This document shows, in pieces, positions 35,198 through 43,234 of a stretch of DNA of 64,000 nt. Made by a program: the position numbers and the translations under genes. The number at the start of each line of letters is the position of its first letter. Position 1 is the stretch's first letter. The notes under the pieces were generated by a model. It saw nothing but the letters and a program-made list of their open reading frames with translations. It made no database searches and was not told the DNA's origin. The DNA is from an uncultured Collinsella sp. (GTDB taxonomy: Bacteria > Actinomycetota > Coriobacteriia > Coriobacteriales > Coriobacteriaceae): assembly GCA_902492935.1 (NCBI GenBank), contig CABUNJ010000007.1:1-64000 (forward strand), written 5' to 3'.

Positions 35198-36130
35198 ATG
35201 ATTTACACGCTCACTGCAAATCCCGCCATTGACTACAACATCGCCTGCGACGGCCTTGCTGCCAACACCGTCACGCGTACCCGCAACGCCGTCTACACGC
35301 CCAACGGCAAGGGCCTCAACGTCTCGTTTACGCTTGACCACTACGGTGTCGACACCACGATCCTGGGCTTCTTCGCCGGCTTCTCGGGCGAGTTTATCGT
35401 CAAGGGCGCCGAGGCCCTGGGCGTGCCCGTCAAGCCCGTGTGGACCGACGGCATTACGCGCGTCAACGTGTTCCTCAACGCCGGCCCCGACACCGAGTAC
35501 AACATGGTCAACGCCGGTGCCGCTATCAACGAGGCCAACGAGCAGGAGATGTTTGAGCTCATCGATTCGCTCGATGACATGACCTGCCTGGTCATCAGCG
35601 GCTCGCTGCCTCCCAACACCTCCGAGGGCTTCTTGGCCGAGGTCCTGCGCCGCGTCAAGGCCAAGGGGGCCGAGTTCGTCCTCGACATCTCGAGCCATCA
35701 GCTGGCAGACCTCATTGCCATGGAGCCGCTGCTGATCAAGCCCAATGACGATGAGCTGCTCGACATCTTTGGCATTAAGGTGAGCGGTGGCGACGACGAG
35801 TCCGTCAAGGGCGCGATGGCCGAGCTGCACGCCAAGGGCGCCAAGAACGTGCTGCTGACCCTCGGTGGTGCCGGTGCGTACTTCTCCAACGGCGAGCATA
35901 TCTGGTTTGCCAACCGCACCTTCGACGTCAAGCTGCTGTCGACCGTCTGCGCCGGCGATTCCTCGCTGGCCGCCTTCCTGTCCGTGTGGCACGACGCCCC
36001 CGAGCGAGTCGAGGATGCCTTGCGTCTTTCGATGGCCACCGGCGCCAACGTGGTCGAGTGCCCCGGTCTGGGCGATTTTGCCAAGGTGGACGAATATAAG
36101 AAGCACATCGAGGTTCGCCAGGTCTGCTAA
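35198..36130 (+). CDS. 1-phosphofructokinase-type PfkB kinase, copy 2
   Basis: This second 310-residue PfkB kinase is clearly paralogous to the preceding one (MIYTLTANPAID, NGKGLNVSFTL, GFFAGFSGEFIV, catalytic CAGDSSLAAF with Asp 254). Many surface positions differ, so this is not a recent duplication. Either the two copies serve different phosphosugars (fructose-1-phosphate and, for example, tagatose-6-phosphate) or they are regulated differently, since each has its own terminator. The start at 35198 has GAAAGGAA at good spacing. Confidence 0.85.
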   Translation: MIYTLTANPAIDYNIACDGLAANTVTRTRNAVYTPNGKGLNVSFTLDHYGVDTTILGFFAGFSGEFIVKGAEALGVPVKPVWTDGITRVNVFLNAGPDTEYNMVNAGAAINEANEQEMFELIDSLDDMTCLVISGSLPPNTSEGFLAEVLRRVKAKGAEFVLDISSHQLADLIAMEPLLIKPNDDELLDIFGIKVSGGDDESVKGAMAELHAKGAKNVLLTLGGAGAYFSNGEHIWFANRTFDVKLLSTVCAGDSSLAAFLSVWHDAPERVEDALRLSMATGANVVECPGLGDFAKVDEYKKHIEVRQVC

Positions 36131-36152
36131 CCGCATCGAAAAATCGCTGCCG

Positions 36153-36187
36153 AACACCCGCTTTGGATCTCCGAGGCGGGTGTTTTT
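36153..36187 (+). terminator. Terminator after fruK copy 2
   Basis: The 9-bp stem (36153-36161 with 36176-36184) runs into a T tract. Confidence 0.88.
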
Positions 36188-36325
36188 TGTGCACTGAACG
36201 CATATGGCGTCTGCTGTCTCGTTTTATCTAATCGACGACGCGATTGCGTGTGCGCGCTTTCTCGTTTCTTGTTAGACTTCTTGAGAACCATCGATTAACG
36301 TTCACAAGTGCAGGAGGCCATAGGC

Positions 36326-37720
36326 ATGTGCAATGTTTCGCTTAACGGTACTCAACCGTCCGATGCGTCCCTGCGCGTCCTGCGCGCGCTTGAGGCGGCT
36401 GGTCTTGAGGCTTGGTACGTGGGCGGTTGGGTGCGCGACGCCCTGATGGGGTGCCCCAGCCACGATGTTGATATGTGCTGTAGCGGCCTGTGGCAGGAGT
36501 CCAAGGCGGCGCTCGAGGCCGCTGATATCGCGGTTGTGGAGTCGGGCATTAAATTTGGCGGAATCACGGCTATTTCCGATGGCGAGCGTATCGAGGTCAC
36601 CACGTACCGCCTGGATGGCTTTTACACCGATGGGCGCCATCCCCAGAGTGTTGAGCGTGCCGCCTCGCTCGAGGACGATCTGGCCCGCCGCGACTTTACC
36701 GTCAACGCCATGGCCTGGCATCCCGAGCGCGGGCTTGTCGACCGCTACGACGGCCAGGGTGACTTGGAGCGCAAGCTGATTCGCGCTGTCGGTGATCCCA
36801 AGCGTCGCTTTAACGAGGACGCCCTGCGCATGCTGCGTGCGGTGCGCTTTGCCTGCCGTCTGGACTTTATGATTGAGCCCGAGACTAAGCGTGCGCTTGC
36901 CGAGTGCGCGCCGCTGCTCGATGCCGTGGCGCGCGAGCGTGTGGGTATTGAGCTCGAGGGCATTCTTTCGACCGGTCATGGGGGAGACGCGATGCTGCGC
37001 TACCCCGAGCTCATCTGCGCCGCCGTGCCCGAGTTGGCGGCGGGTCGCGGGTTTGATCAACGCAGTGTCTATCATGCTTTTAACGTCTACGAGCATATCG
37101 CCCGCGTGCTGACGGTGGCAGGGGAGCTGGCGCTGTGCGACGGCGTCGTGCCATCGTCGAGCCTTATGTGGGCGGCGTTTTTGCACGATGTCTCCAAGCC
37201 CGAGTGCTTTACGGTCGATCACGCCGGCAGCGGACACTTCTACGGTCATCCAGAGCTCGGCGCCAAGAAGGCGCGCGTCATTATGGATCGCCTGGCGCTC
37301 TCGCACGACTTGGTGCGCGACGTGTGCCTGCTCATCAAATACCATGACAAACCGCTGCGTTCCGAGCGCTCCTGCCTGCTCAATATGATGCGCTTGCTTT
37401 CTGGCGAGGGCGTCGACACGGCCCGTCTGATTGACGAGCTCATGGACCTTAAGCGTGCTGACACGCTCGGCAAGGCCCCGTCGTGCTTCTATTACGTTGA
37501 GACGATTGAGGAGATGCGCGCGATGGCGCACGAGCTGCTGAAGGCAGGGGAGCCCTATACGCTCAAGATGCTCGCCATCAACGGCGGCGACCTGATCCGT
37601 GCCGGAGTCAAGCCCGGGCCGGAACTGGGTCAGCTTCTCAACTCCGCCCTCGACGCCGTGATCGAAGACAACATTCCCAACGGTCGCGAAGCTCTTTTGG
37701 TCCATCTCAACTTGAATTAG
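36326..37720 (+). CDS. cca: tRNA nucleotidyltransferase / poly(A) polymerase family protein
   Basis: The 464-residue class II nucleotidyltransferase has the head motif YVGGWVRDAL, the catalytic HDVDMCC aspartates (D47, D49), RRDFTVNAMAW, and the RFxEDALRMLRAVRFACR neck motif. An HD domain follows (FLHDVSKP, about residues 285-380). It repairs or adds the 3' CCA of tRNAs in most relatives. Both tRNA genes just downstream already encode CCA, so repair may be its main task. An AGGAGG site precedes the ATG at 36326. Confidence 0.9.
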   Translation: MCNVSLNGTQPSDASLRVLRALEAAGLEAWYVGGWVRDALMGCPSHDVDMCCSGLWQESKAALEAADIAVVESGIKFGGITAISDGERIEVTTYRLDGFYTDGRHPQSVERAASLEDDLARRDFTVNAMAWHPERGLVDRYDGQGDLERKLIRAVGDPKRRFNEDALRMLRAVRFACRLDFMIEPETKRALAECAPLLDAVARERVGIELEGILSTGHGGDAMLRYPELICAAVPELAAGRGFDQRSVYHAFNVYEHIARVLTVAGELALCDGVVPSSSLMWAAFLHDVSKPECFTVDHAGSGHFYGHPELGAKKARVIMDRLALSHDLVRDVCLLIKYHDKPLRSERSCLLNMMRLLSGEGVDTARLIDELMDLKRADTLGKAPSCFYYVETIEEMRAMAHELLKAGEPYTLKMLAINGGDLIRAGVKPGPELGQLLNSALDAVIEDNIPNGREALLVHLNLN

Positions 37721-37784
37721 CTACCTAGTTTACCTGCGTGTTCCATAACCTGCCGACAATTTTTCGGCAATTTGGAATTTCTTC

Positions 37785-37813
37785 TTGCGCTGACGTTTTT
37801 TGTCCCGTAATAT
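37785..37813 (+). promoter_or_regulatory. Promoter of the tRNA-Glu pair
   Basis: The -35 box TTGCGC (37785-37790) and the -10 box TAATAT (37808-37813) are spaced by 17 bases, and the first tRNA begins 35 bases after the -10. Confidence 0.65.
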
Positions 37814-37847
37814 ATTTCCTCGCAGCACGGCAGTGCAGATGTCATGT

Positions 37848-37924
37848 GGCCCGTTCGTCTAGCGGTTTAGGACGCCGCCCTCTCAAGGCGGAGATCACCA
37901 GTTCGAATCTGGTACGGGCTACCA
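37848..37924 (+). tRNA. tRNA-Glu (CUC anticodon), copy 1
   Basis: The cloverleaf is complete. The acceptor arm GGCCCGT pairs with ACGGGCT, the anticodon stem CCGCC/GGCGG has loop CTCTCAA (anticodon CUC, reading GAG), and the T arm is ACCAG-TTCGAAT-CTGGT. The discriminator is A and CCA is encoded at 37922-37924. Confidence 0.95.
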
Positions 37925-37946
37925 CTTCTTTTCTGCTGAGGCTTCT

Positions 37947-38023
37947 GGCCCGTTCGTCTAGCGGTTTAGGACGCCGCCCTCTCAAGGCGGAGATCACCAG
38001 TTCGAATCTGGTACGGGCTACCA
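37947..38023 (+). tRNA. tRNA-Glu (CUC anticodon), copy 2
   Basis: This copy is identical to the first over the whole tRNA, including the encoded CCA, and lies 22 bases downstream. The pair shares one promoter and one terminator. Confidence 0.95.
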
Positions 38024-38033
38024 CGCATCTGAT

Positions 38034-38065
38034 ACCCGGTCTTCCCATGGAAGGCCGGGTTTTTT
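38034..38065 (+). terminator. Terminator of the tRNA-Glu pair
   Basis: A 12-bp stem (38034-38045 with 38049-38060, one T-G pair) is followed by a T run. Confidence 0.88.
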
Positions 38066-38173
38066 GTTATCAACCAATCGTCTGCAATTCCCGTTTGAAC
38101 CAGAGCTTTGCGTTCTGCCTATGGCCCTTACGGGTACAATATCCAAGATATTTTGACTGTTAGAAGGAGTCTC

Positions 38174-39481
38174 ATGACGGAGTCCTCTCAGCATACGTCT
38201 AAGCCCCAGGTCGAGGTTGAGGCCTCGGGCGGAGATGACAATAAGAGCGCACGCCGCGGCGCCATCTTTATCGGCGTCGTGCTGGTGGGTTATATCGTCT
38301 ATCTGGTGGTAACCGGGCAGATGGGGCAGTTCTGGGCCGCTATGTCGAGCGTCCAGGCGTCATGGCTCGTTGCTGCATGCTTCTGCATGTTCTTGTACCT
38401 CTTCTTTGGCATCGTGGCGTACGCGATTGCCGTTTGGCTCGATCCTAATTCACCCGTCGGCATCCGCGACCTGATTTCGGTCGAGGCGAGCGGCATCTTC
38501 TTTGGCAACCTGACGCCCATGATGATGGGCTCGACTCCCGCCCAGATCTACCGCCTGACCAAGGCGGGCCAAAATGTCGGCGAGGCCGGAGCAACGCAGT
38601 TCACGCGCTTTATCGTGTACCAGTTTGGTCTCGTTGCCTGGGGCGCTATCCTACTGCTTGCTCGCATGCCGTTTTTTGCCGAGCGCTATGGCGACATGAC
38701 GCTGCTGTGCGTCTTTAGCTTTGGCGGGCACTGCTGCATCTTGCTGGGTATCTTTGCCGTTGCGCTCATGCCTAAGACCGTCACGCGCGTCGCCCATTGC
38801 ATCATTAATTGGCTCGAGCGCATAGGCGTCTCGTCCACAAAGATTGAGGGATGGCGCACGTTTGTCGATAGCGAGATCTACTCCTTCTCCGAGAAGTTCA
38901 AGCTTTCAGCCGGACATTTTTCTTCCATGCTGCTCACCGTGTTTATCACCATGCTGCAGCTCGCGTTTTTCTATCTGGTGCCGTATTTCTTGATGCTTGC
39001 CTTTGGCCACCACGAGGTCGACTTTTTCTCGGTCATGGCCGCGAGCGCCTTTGTCCAGCTGCTGAGCTCTGCGGTTCCCTTGCCCGGTGGAACTGGTGGC
39101 GCTGAGGGCGGCTTTGCATTGTTCTTGGGTCATTTCTTTGGGTCGGCTTCGACCGCCGGCTATCTGCTGTGGCGCCTCATTACGTTTATTGCGCCGACCA
39201 TTTTGGCTGCGCCCCTGCTGGGACTTAAGAGCGCCCACAACGAGAGCATCCATGCGCGCTGGGATCGTGTGATGCGCAAGCTCGGCCGCACGCCTCAGAC
39301 GCCCTCTGCGCCTACTAAGCCGCACCCCACGAATGCTGTTACCGTTGATCCCAAGAAGCACGCTCAGAAGGCTTCTGGGACCGCTAAGCCGGCTCATAAA
39401 GCCTATGTGCGCCAGACAGGCGATGGTATTCGCGTATCTCCGTCGGTACTCAATAAGAAGAAGCACCCTAAGTTGCAGTAG
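38174..39481 (+). CDS. Flippase-like membrane protein (YbhN/AglD, UPF0104)
   Basis: The 435-residue protein has eight or so membrane segments in the lysylphosphatidylglycerol synthase transmembrane-region pattern, with the conserved PMMMGSTPAQIYRL and PLPGGTGGAEGGFALF segments. A Lys/Pro/Thr-rich tail follows. Family members are linked to lipid or polyprenol-sugar translocation; the soluble LPG synthase domain is absent. The ATG at 38174 has an AGAAGGAG site. The cargo is unknown. Confidence 0.82.
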   Translation: MTESSQHTSKPQVEVEASGGDDNKSARRGAIFIGVVLVGYIVYLVVTGQMGQFWAAMSSVQASWLVAACFCMFLYLFFGIVAYAIAVWLDPNSPVGIRDLISVEASGIFFGNLTPMMMGSTPAQIYRLTKAGQNVGEAGATQFTRFIVYQFGLVAWGAILLLARMPFFAERYGDMTLLCVFSFGGHCCILLGIFAVALMPKTVTRVAHCIINWLERIGVSSTKIEGWRTFVDSEIYSFSEKFKLSAGHFSSMLLTVFITMLQLAFFYLVPYFLMLAFGHHEVDFFSVMAASAFVQLLSSAVPLPGGTGGAEGGFALFLGHFFGSASTAGYLLWRLITFIAPTILAAPLLGLKSAHNESIHARWDRVMRKLGRTPQTPSAPTKPHPTNAVTVDPKKHAQKASGTAKPAHKAYVRQTGDGIRVSPSVLNKKKHPKLQ

Positions 39482-39597
39482 GGTAGTCGTGCGTTCTTCA
39501 TGATGCGGGGCATATTTGTGCTGTATGGGGGATAATCCTCTTACGTAGATTTTCTCTCATCTGTTGATGAATGCTCGCATATCGAAGGGACACGCCC

Positions 39598-40209
39598 ATG
39601 GCAACCAGCAAACCGCGTCTTGATCGTCGCATAGTTCGCAGCCGCAATGCCATCCTTTCGGCTTTCGAGCGCCTGCTCATGGAAAAGCCGCTGGCAGACA
39701 TTACGGTGAGTGCCATCGCGCGCGAGGCCAATGTCGACCGCAAGACCTTTTACGTTCACTTTGGTACGGTTGACGGCCTGCTTGATGCCATTGCCGTCGA
39801 TGTGGTGGAGATGATTGTAGACTCGGTCGAGAAAACCCTTGCTTCCATGGATGGCGACACCAACGAGCGCGCTCTTGGCGCGGCGGCGACCTTCTTTAAA
39901 ACCGTTAACGAGGCACTGTGCAACAACTTGGTGCTCAATCGTCAACTGATCGAGAACATTCCGCTCGATGATTTTATGGCTCGTCTTCGTGTGCCGCTCG
40001 AGCACGAGATTGCCGAGCGCGATCTGCTGCCCCAAGGTCTCAAGGACGAGATGTTCGACTACTATCTGGCGTTTTTGCTGTCGGGTATTATCGGTATCTA
40101 TCGCACGTGGGCGCTGTCTGACGGCTCGGTTCCTATCGAGCGCGTCTCGGAGGTCGCCAACGACCTGACTCTTAATGGCCTGTCGAGTCTGGAATCTCGC
40201 TTGGAATAG
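39598..40209 (+). CDS. TetR-family transcriptional regulator
   Basis: The 203-residue protein has an N-terminal TetR HTH (about 10-60: RNAILSAFERLL, ITVSAIAREANVDRKTFYVHFG) and a helical ligand domain of the TetR_C_7/AcrR-like kind. The start at 39598 has AAGGGA 8 bases upstream. The target is unknown. It follows the flippase-like gene by about 115 bases and precedes the convergent radical SAM gene, so either could be regulated. Confidence 0.88.
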   Translation: MATSKPRLDRRIVRSRNAILSAFERLLMEKPLADITVSAIAREANVDRKTFYVHFGTVDGLLDAIAVDVVEMIVDSVEKTLASMDGDTNERALGAAATFFKTVNEALCNNLVLNRQLIENIPLDDFMARLRVPLEHEIAERDLLPQGLKDEMFDYYLAFLLSGIIGIYRTWALSDGSVPIERVSEVANDLTLNGLSSLESRLE

Positions 40210-40233
40210 CATTGATAATTCAACAACTTAAAG

Positions 40234-40302
40234 AAGTTGCGGTGGAATAGGGATTGTTTTGGCTATTGGAAGGCCGATCTAGTCCCTATTTCACCGCAAC
40301 TT
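40234..40302. repeat. 20-bp inverted repeat related to 41964-41981
   Basis: The arms 40234-40253 and 40283-40302 are complementary except at one position, around a 29-base centre. An 17-18-base copy of the arm recurs at 41964-41981, so this is a dispersed repeat unit, perhaps a MITE end or a terminator-like family. Confidence 0.6.
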
Positions 40303-40325
40303 AGGAAAACTGTTTTGATGGTAAG

Positions 40326-40364
40326 GCGGAGCAGCCTCGAAGATGAGCTTCGAGGCTGCTCCGC
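40326..40364. terminator. Bidirectional terminator between tetR and the radical SAM gene
   Basis: A perfect 17-bp stem (40326-40342 with 40348-40364) with a 5-nt loop lies between convergent genes. Only short T or A runs flank it. Confidence 0.75.
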
Positions 40365-40397
40365 TTCATTTCAGAGCGTTTGTCGTGTGAAGCGGCA

Positions 40398-41831
40398 TTA
40401 ATCGCCGTTTTTGAGTGTGCGGCCTTGTTTTTCGAACTTGTGCATGTCGCTATCGGCCATACCCTGCGACTTGTCCTCGTGACGCTTGGTGTATAGCGGA
40501 TCGTCGGAGTCGTTCCAGATGCGGTCGGCGACAGGTGACCATGCCTCGGCGGCAGCCTGGGTCTTTTCGCGCAGCTGCTCGGGTGACTCCTTCTCGATGA
40601 GATCGGTGCTCATTGCGCCACTCTCGGCGACCAGTTTGGGCAGCACGTCGGGATTCTCGAGCATGGGGCATGGCTTGAGGTAGTTGTCGTTGAACGGCAT
40701 GTTCTCGTAGTACTTCATAAAGAGGGGAGAGCGCAGCGCGTCGAGTAAGCTCACATCGTGGATGTTGGCGTTTGAGTAGTGGATGAACACGCACGGCTCC
40801 ACGTCTCCGGCGGCGTTGATGTGCAGGTAGCGGCGACCTCCGGCGATACATCCGCCTACAAACTCGCCATCGTTTTGAAAGTCGAGCGTAAACAGCGGTT
40901 TCTTCTCGCGCATTTCACGGATAAAGTGATACATGTGCTCGCGCTGCTTGGACGTGGGCATGAGCTCGGGGGTTGCGTTGCGGCCAACCGGCATAAAGTG
41001 GAAGTACCAGCAGAAGAGTGCTCCCTCGCCGATCATCCAGTCCATGTTCTCCTCGGTAGCAACCGTATCGGCATTGGCGCTGGTCCAACAGGTGGAGATA
41101 CCAAACGGCAAGTCGCGCTCGCGCAGGAGTTTCATGGCGTGCTCGATCTTTGTGTAGGTACCCTCGCCGCGACGGGCGTCGGTGGTGTGCTCATTGCCCT
41201 CGGCGCTGATGGCAGGGACAAAATTACCTACGCGAATCATGTCGTCGCAGAAGGTCTCGTCGATCAGCGTGGAGTTGGTAAAGCACAGGAATGCGCAGTC
41301 CTGGTGCTTCTCGCAAATCCGGATGAGGTCCCGCTTGCGCACTAATGGCTCGCCACCAGTGTAGATGTAGATGTGGGTACCCAGAGCTTTGCCCTGCGTA
41401 ACAATAGAGTCGATGTCTTCGAACGAGAGATTCTGCTTGTAGCCGTACTCTGCGGCCCAGCAGCCCGTGCAATGCAGGTTGCAGGCGCTCGTGGGATCGA
41501 GCAGGATGGCCCACGGAATATTGCACTGGTACTTTTCGCGGTTTTTTTCCTGCTCTGGCCAAGCAAGCAGGTTAGCGTCGACAATGAGGGTCTTAAGCAG
41601 TTTGGTTCGCATCTGGGGATTAAGGCTGAACACACGCATGATCAGGTCATACCAATTGCCGCGGCTCTTGATGACATTGGTGAATGCCTCTCGCTGTACA
41701 GGAAATACGCGATTGGGGACCAGCTTGTTCACGAGGTCCATGATTTTGTCGATATTTTCTTGCGGGTTGTCGTCGAGATAATCGATGAGCTTGTTGAGCG
41801 CTGCACGCTCTGGTGACTGTGTAAGCGACAT
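40398..41831 (-). CDS. Radical SAM protein with SPASM-like C-terminus
   Basis: The 477-residue enzyme has the 4Fe-4S CxxxCxxC motif CNLHCTGC (C117, C121, C124) after an N-terminal helical extension of about 110 residues. The TGGEPL glycine motif follows. C-terminal cysteines in GGCIAGG, EPCVF and CPMLEN may bind a further cluster, as in SPASM/Twitch proteins. No substrate peptide gene is adjacent. It may be a peptide- or protein-modifying enzyme, or an anaerobic maturase. The second ATG (41831) has correct spacing to GAAAGGAT; 41837 is too close. Confidence 0.85.
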   Translation of the reverse strand: MSLTQSPERAALNKLIDYLDDNPQENIDKIMDLVNKLVPNRVFPVQREAFTNVIKSRGNWYDLIMRVFSLNPQMRTKLLKTLIVDANLLAWPEQEKNREKYQCNIPWAILLDPTSACNLHCTGCWAAEYGYKQNLSFEDIDSIVTQGKALGTHIYIYTGGEPLVRKRDLIRICEKHQDCAFLCFTNSTLIDETFCDDMIRVGNFVPAISAEGNEHTTDARRGEGTYTKIEHAMKLLRERDLPFGISTCWTSANADTVATEENMDWMIGEGALFCWYFHFMPVGRNATPELMPTSKQREHMYHFIREMREKKPLFTLDFQNDGEFVGGCIAGGRRYLHINAAGDVEPCVFIHYSNANIHDVSLLDALRSPLFMKYYENMPFNDNYLKPCPMLENPDVLPKLVAESGAMSTDLIEKESPEQLREKTQAAAEAWSPVADRIWNDSDDPLYTKRHEDKSQGMADSDMHKFEKQGRTLKNGD

Positions 41832-41963
41832 GGGCATATCCTTTCACGTGCGCCTTGTGTATGATAATACCCACTTGTGGATTAAACGAAGTATAAAGAT
41901 TTGCAATGTGTCTATTCAACGAATCAATTTGATTTGGGGTGACGCGTTATAGCGGACGCTCTC

Positions 41964-41981
41964 TAAGTTGCGGTGAAATAG
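41964..41981. repeat. Single copy of the 40234-40302 repeat arm
   Basis: The sequence here matches the arm of the inverted repeat at 40283-40302 (reverse complement) over 17 bases. It sits within a few bases of the left edge of the more GC-rich B12 block. Confidence 0.55.
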
Positions 41982-41983
41982 TG

Positions 41984-43234
41984 TCAGATGGGGATGCGGA
42001 CGATTTCTTGGACCGCGCCTAGGCGTATCCATTTGGAATCCTCCGATGCGCCTTCGCACGCTCGCATAACCTCGATACCATGCGAGCGTGCGAACTCGAC
42101 GAGCTCTGCGTTGCGGGCGTTTATGGTGCCGAAGGCGGCGGGGCACACGATAAGGCGCGTGCAGTGGACGAGGAGCTCTTTGGCGCGGGCTATGGTTTTA
42201 TCCCCGATCGGCTCGAAGGCGCGCTCGGCCACGCATTCCGTCGCCAGGTCGCGCGCGAGCTCGCAGTCGATGTCCCCTTCGTGCAGAACGCCCGCGTAGA
42301 ACGCCTTGCCCTGCCGGATGAGCTGGCGAAACACAGCCGACCCCGTACCTGCGCCGGCGATGACGAACGTGTGCGCATCGCCGTGCGGGCGCCCAATTTC
42401 CACGCTGCCGAAGCGCTCGTTGAAGGTGCCATGTTGAAGGCCGTAGAGCTCGCCAATCGTCTCGCGCGTGAATATGTCCTCGGGTGCGCCGGCGCGGAAG
42501 ACCCGGCCGTCCTTCACGCAAATCACCTTGTCGGCGCTTTTCTGCGCGAGCTCGAGTTCGTGGATGGACATGATGACAGCAACATTCCGCGATTTCGCAA
42601 GGTGGCGAAGTATTCGTAGCAGGTCGATCTGGTAGCGGATATCGAGATACGACGTGGGCTCGTCTAGCACGAGCACGCGCGGATCCTGCGCGATGGCGCG
42701 TGCGAGCATGACGCGCTGGCGTTGCCCGTCGCTTATCTGCATGAAGTCGCGCTCGACAAGCTCTTCCACATGTGCGGTTTTCATGGCCTCGTCGACCCGA
42801 CTTTGGTCGTCGGGCGAGAGTGTGCCCATTCGCCCGGTGTAGGGATGCCTTCCCGCCTCTACGATATCGCGGCAGGTGAGGAGCTCGGTCCGGGGGCGAT
42901 CTGTCAGCATAACGGCAAGGTTTCTTGCGAACTCCGCCGTCTTCCATCGGGAAATCTCCCGCCCGTCGAGCTCGACCGTGCCGGCAAGCGGTGCCAGATG
43001 GCGTGTGATGGTTTTCAAGATGGTCGACTTGCCCGAGCCGTTCGGCCCGATGAGCGCCACGACGTCGCCCGCGCGAACCTCCAGATTGACGCCTTCGACT
43101 ACAACCTTCTTGTCGTAGCCCGCCGACAGGTCGCTTATGCGGAAAAGCGGCGCTCCGTCAGCCTGCGTTTCGACCGGGGTTTCGAGGTTCGACTCCCCTC
43201 CGAGCGTTTTGGGCCGCGGCACGAATTCCCCCAT
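41984..43234 (-). CDS. FecE/BtuD-type ABC ATPase with extra C-terminal domain
   Basis: The 416-residue protein powers the adjacent FecCD permease. The first ~260 residues are an ABC ATPase: Walker A GPNGSGKST at 63-71, signature ISDGQRQR (canonical LSGGQ altered), Walker B VLVLDEPTS, and H-loop SIHELE. A C-terminal domain of about 150 residues (about 265-416) carries FVIAGAGTGSAVFRQLIRQG and GVLHEGDIDCELARDLA, with a predicted alternating strand-helix pattern. It is not part of a normal importer ATPase and may bind a nucleotide or corrinoid. It is the last gene of the riboswitch-led operon, starting one base after the permease stop. Confidence 0.88.
   Translation of the reverse strand: MGEFVPRPKTLGGESNLETPVETQADGAPLFRISDLSAGYDKKVVVEGVNLEVRAGDVVALIGPNGSGKSTILKTITRHLAPLAGTVELDGREISRWKTAEFARNLAVMLTDRPRTELLTCRDIVEAGRHPYTGRMGTLSPDDQSRVDEAMKTAHVEELVERDFMQISDGQRQRVMLARAIAQDPRVLVLDEPTSYLDIRYQIDLLRILRHLAKSRNVAVIMSIHELELAQKSADKVICVKDGRVFRAGAPEDIFTRETIGELYGLQHGTFNERFGSVEIGRPHGDAHTFVIAGAGTGSAVFRQLIRQGKAFYAGVLHEGDIDCELARDLATECVAERAFEPIGDKTIARAKELLVHCTRLIVCPAAFGTINARNAELVEFARSHGIEVMRACEGASEDSKWIRLGAVQEIVRIPI

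Noticed and set aside
37848..38023. Tandem repeat resembling a CRISPR or array unit
   Set aside because: The repeated unit folds as a complete tRNA-Glu with anticodon CUC and encoded CCA; there are only two copies.
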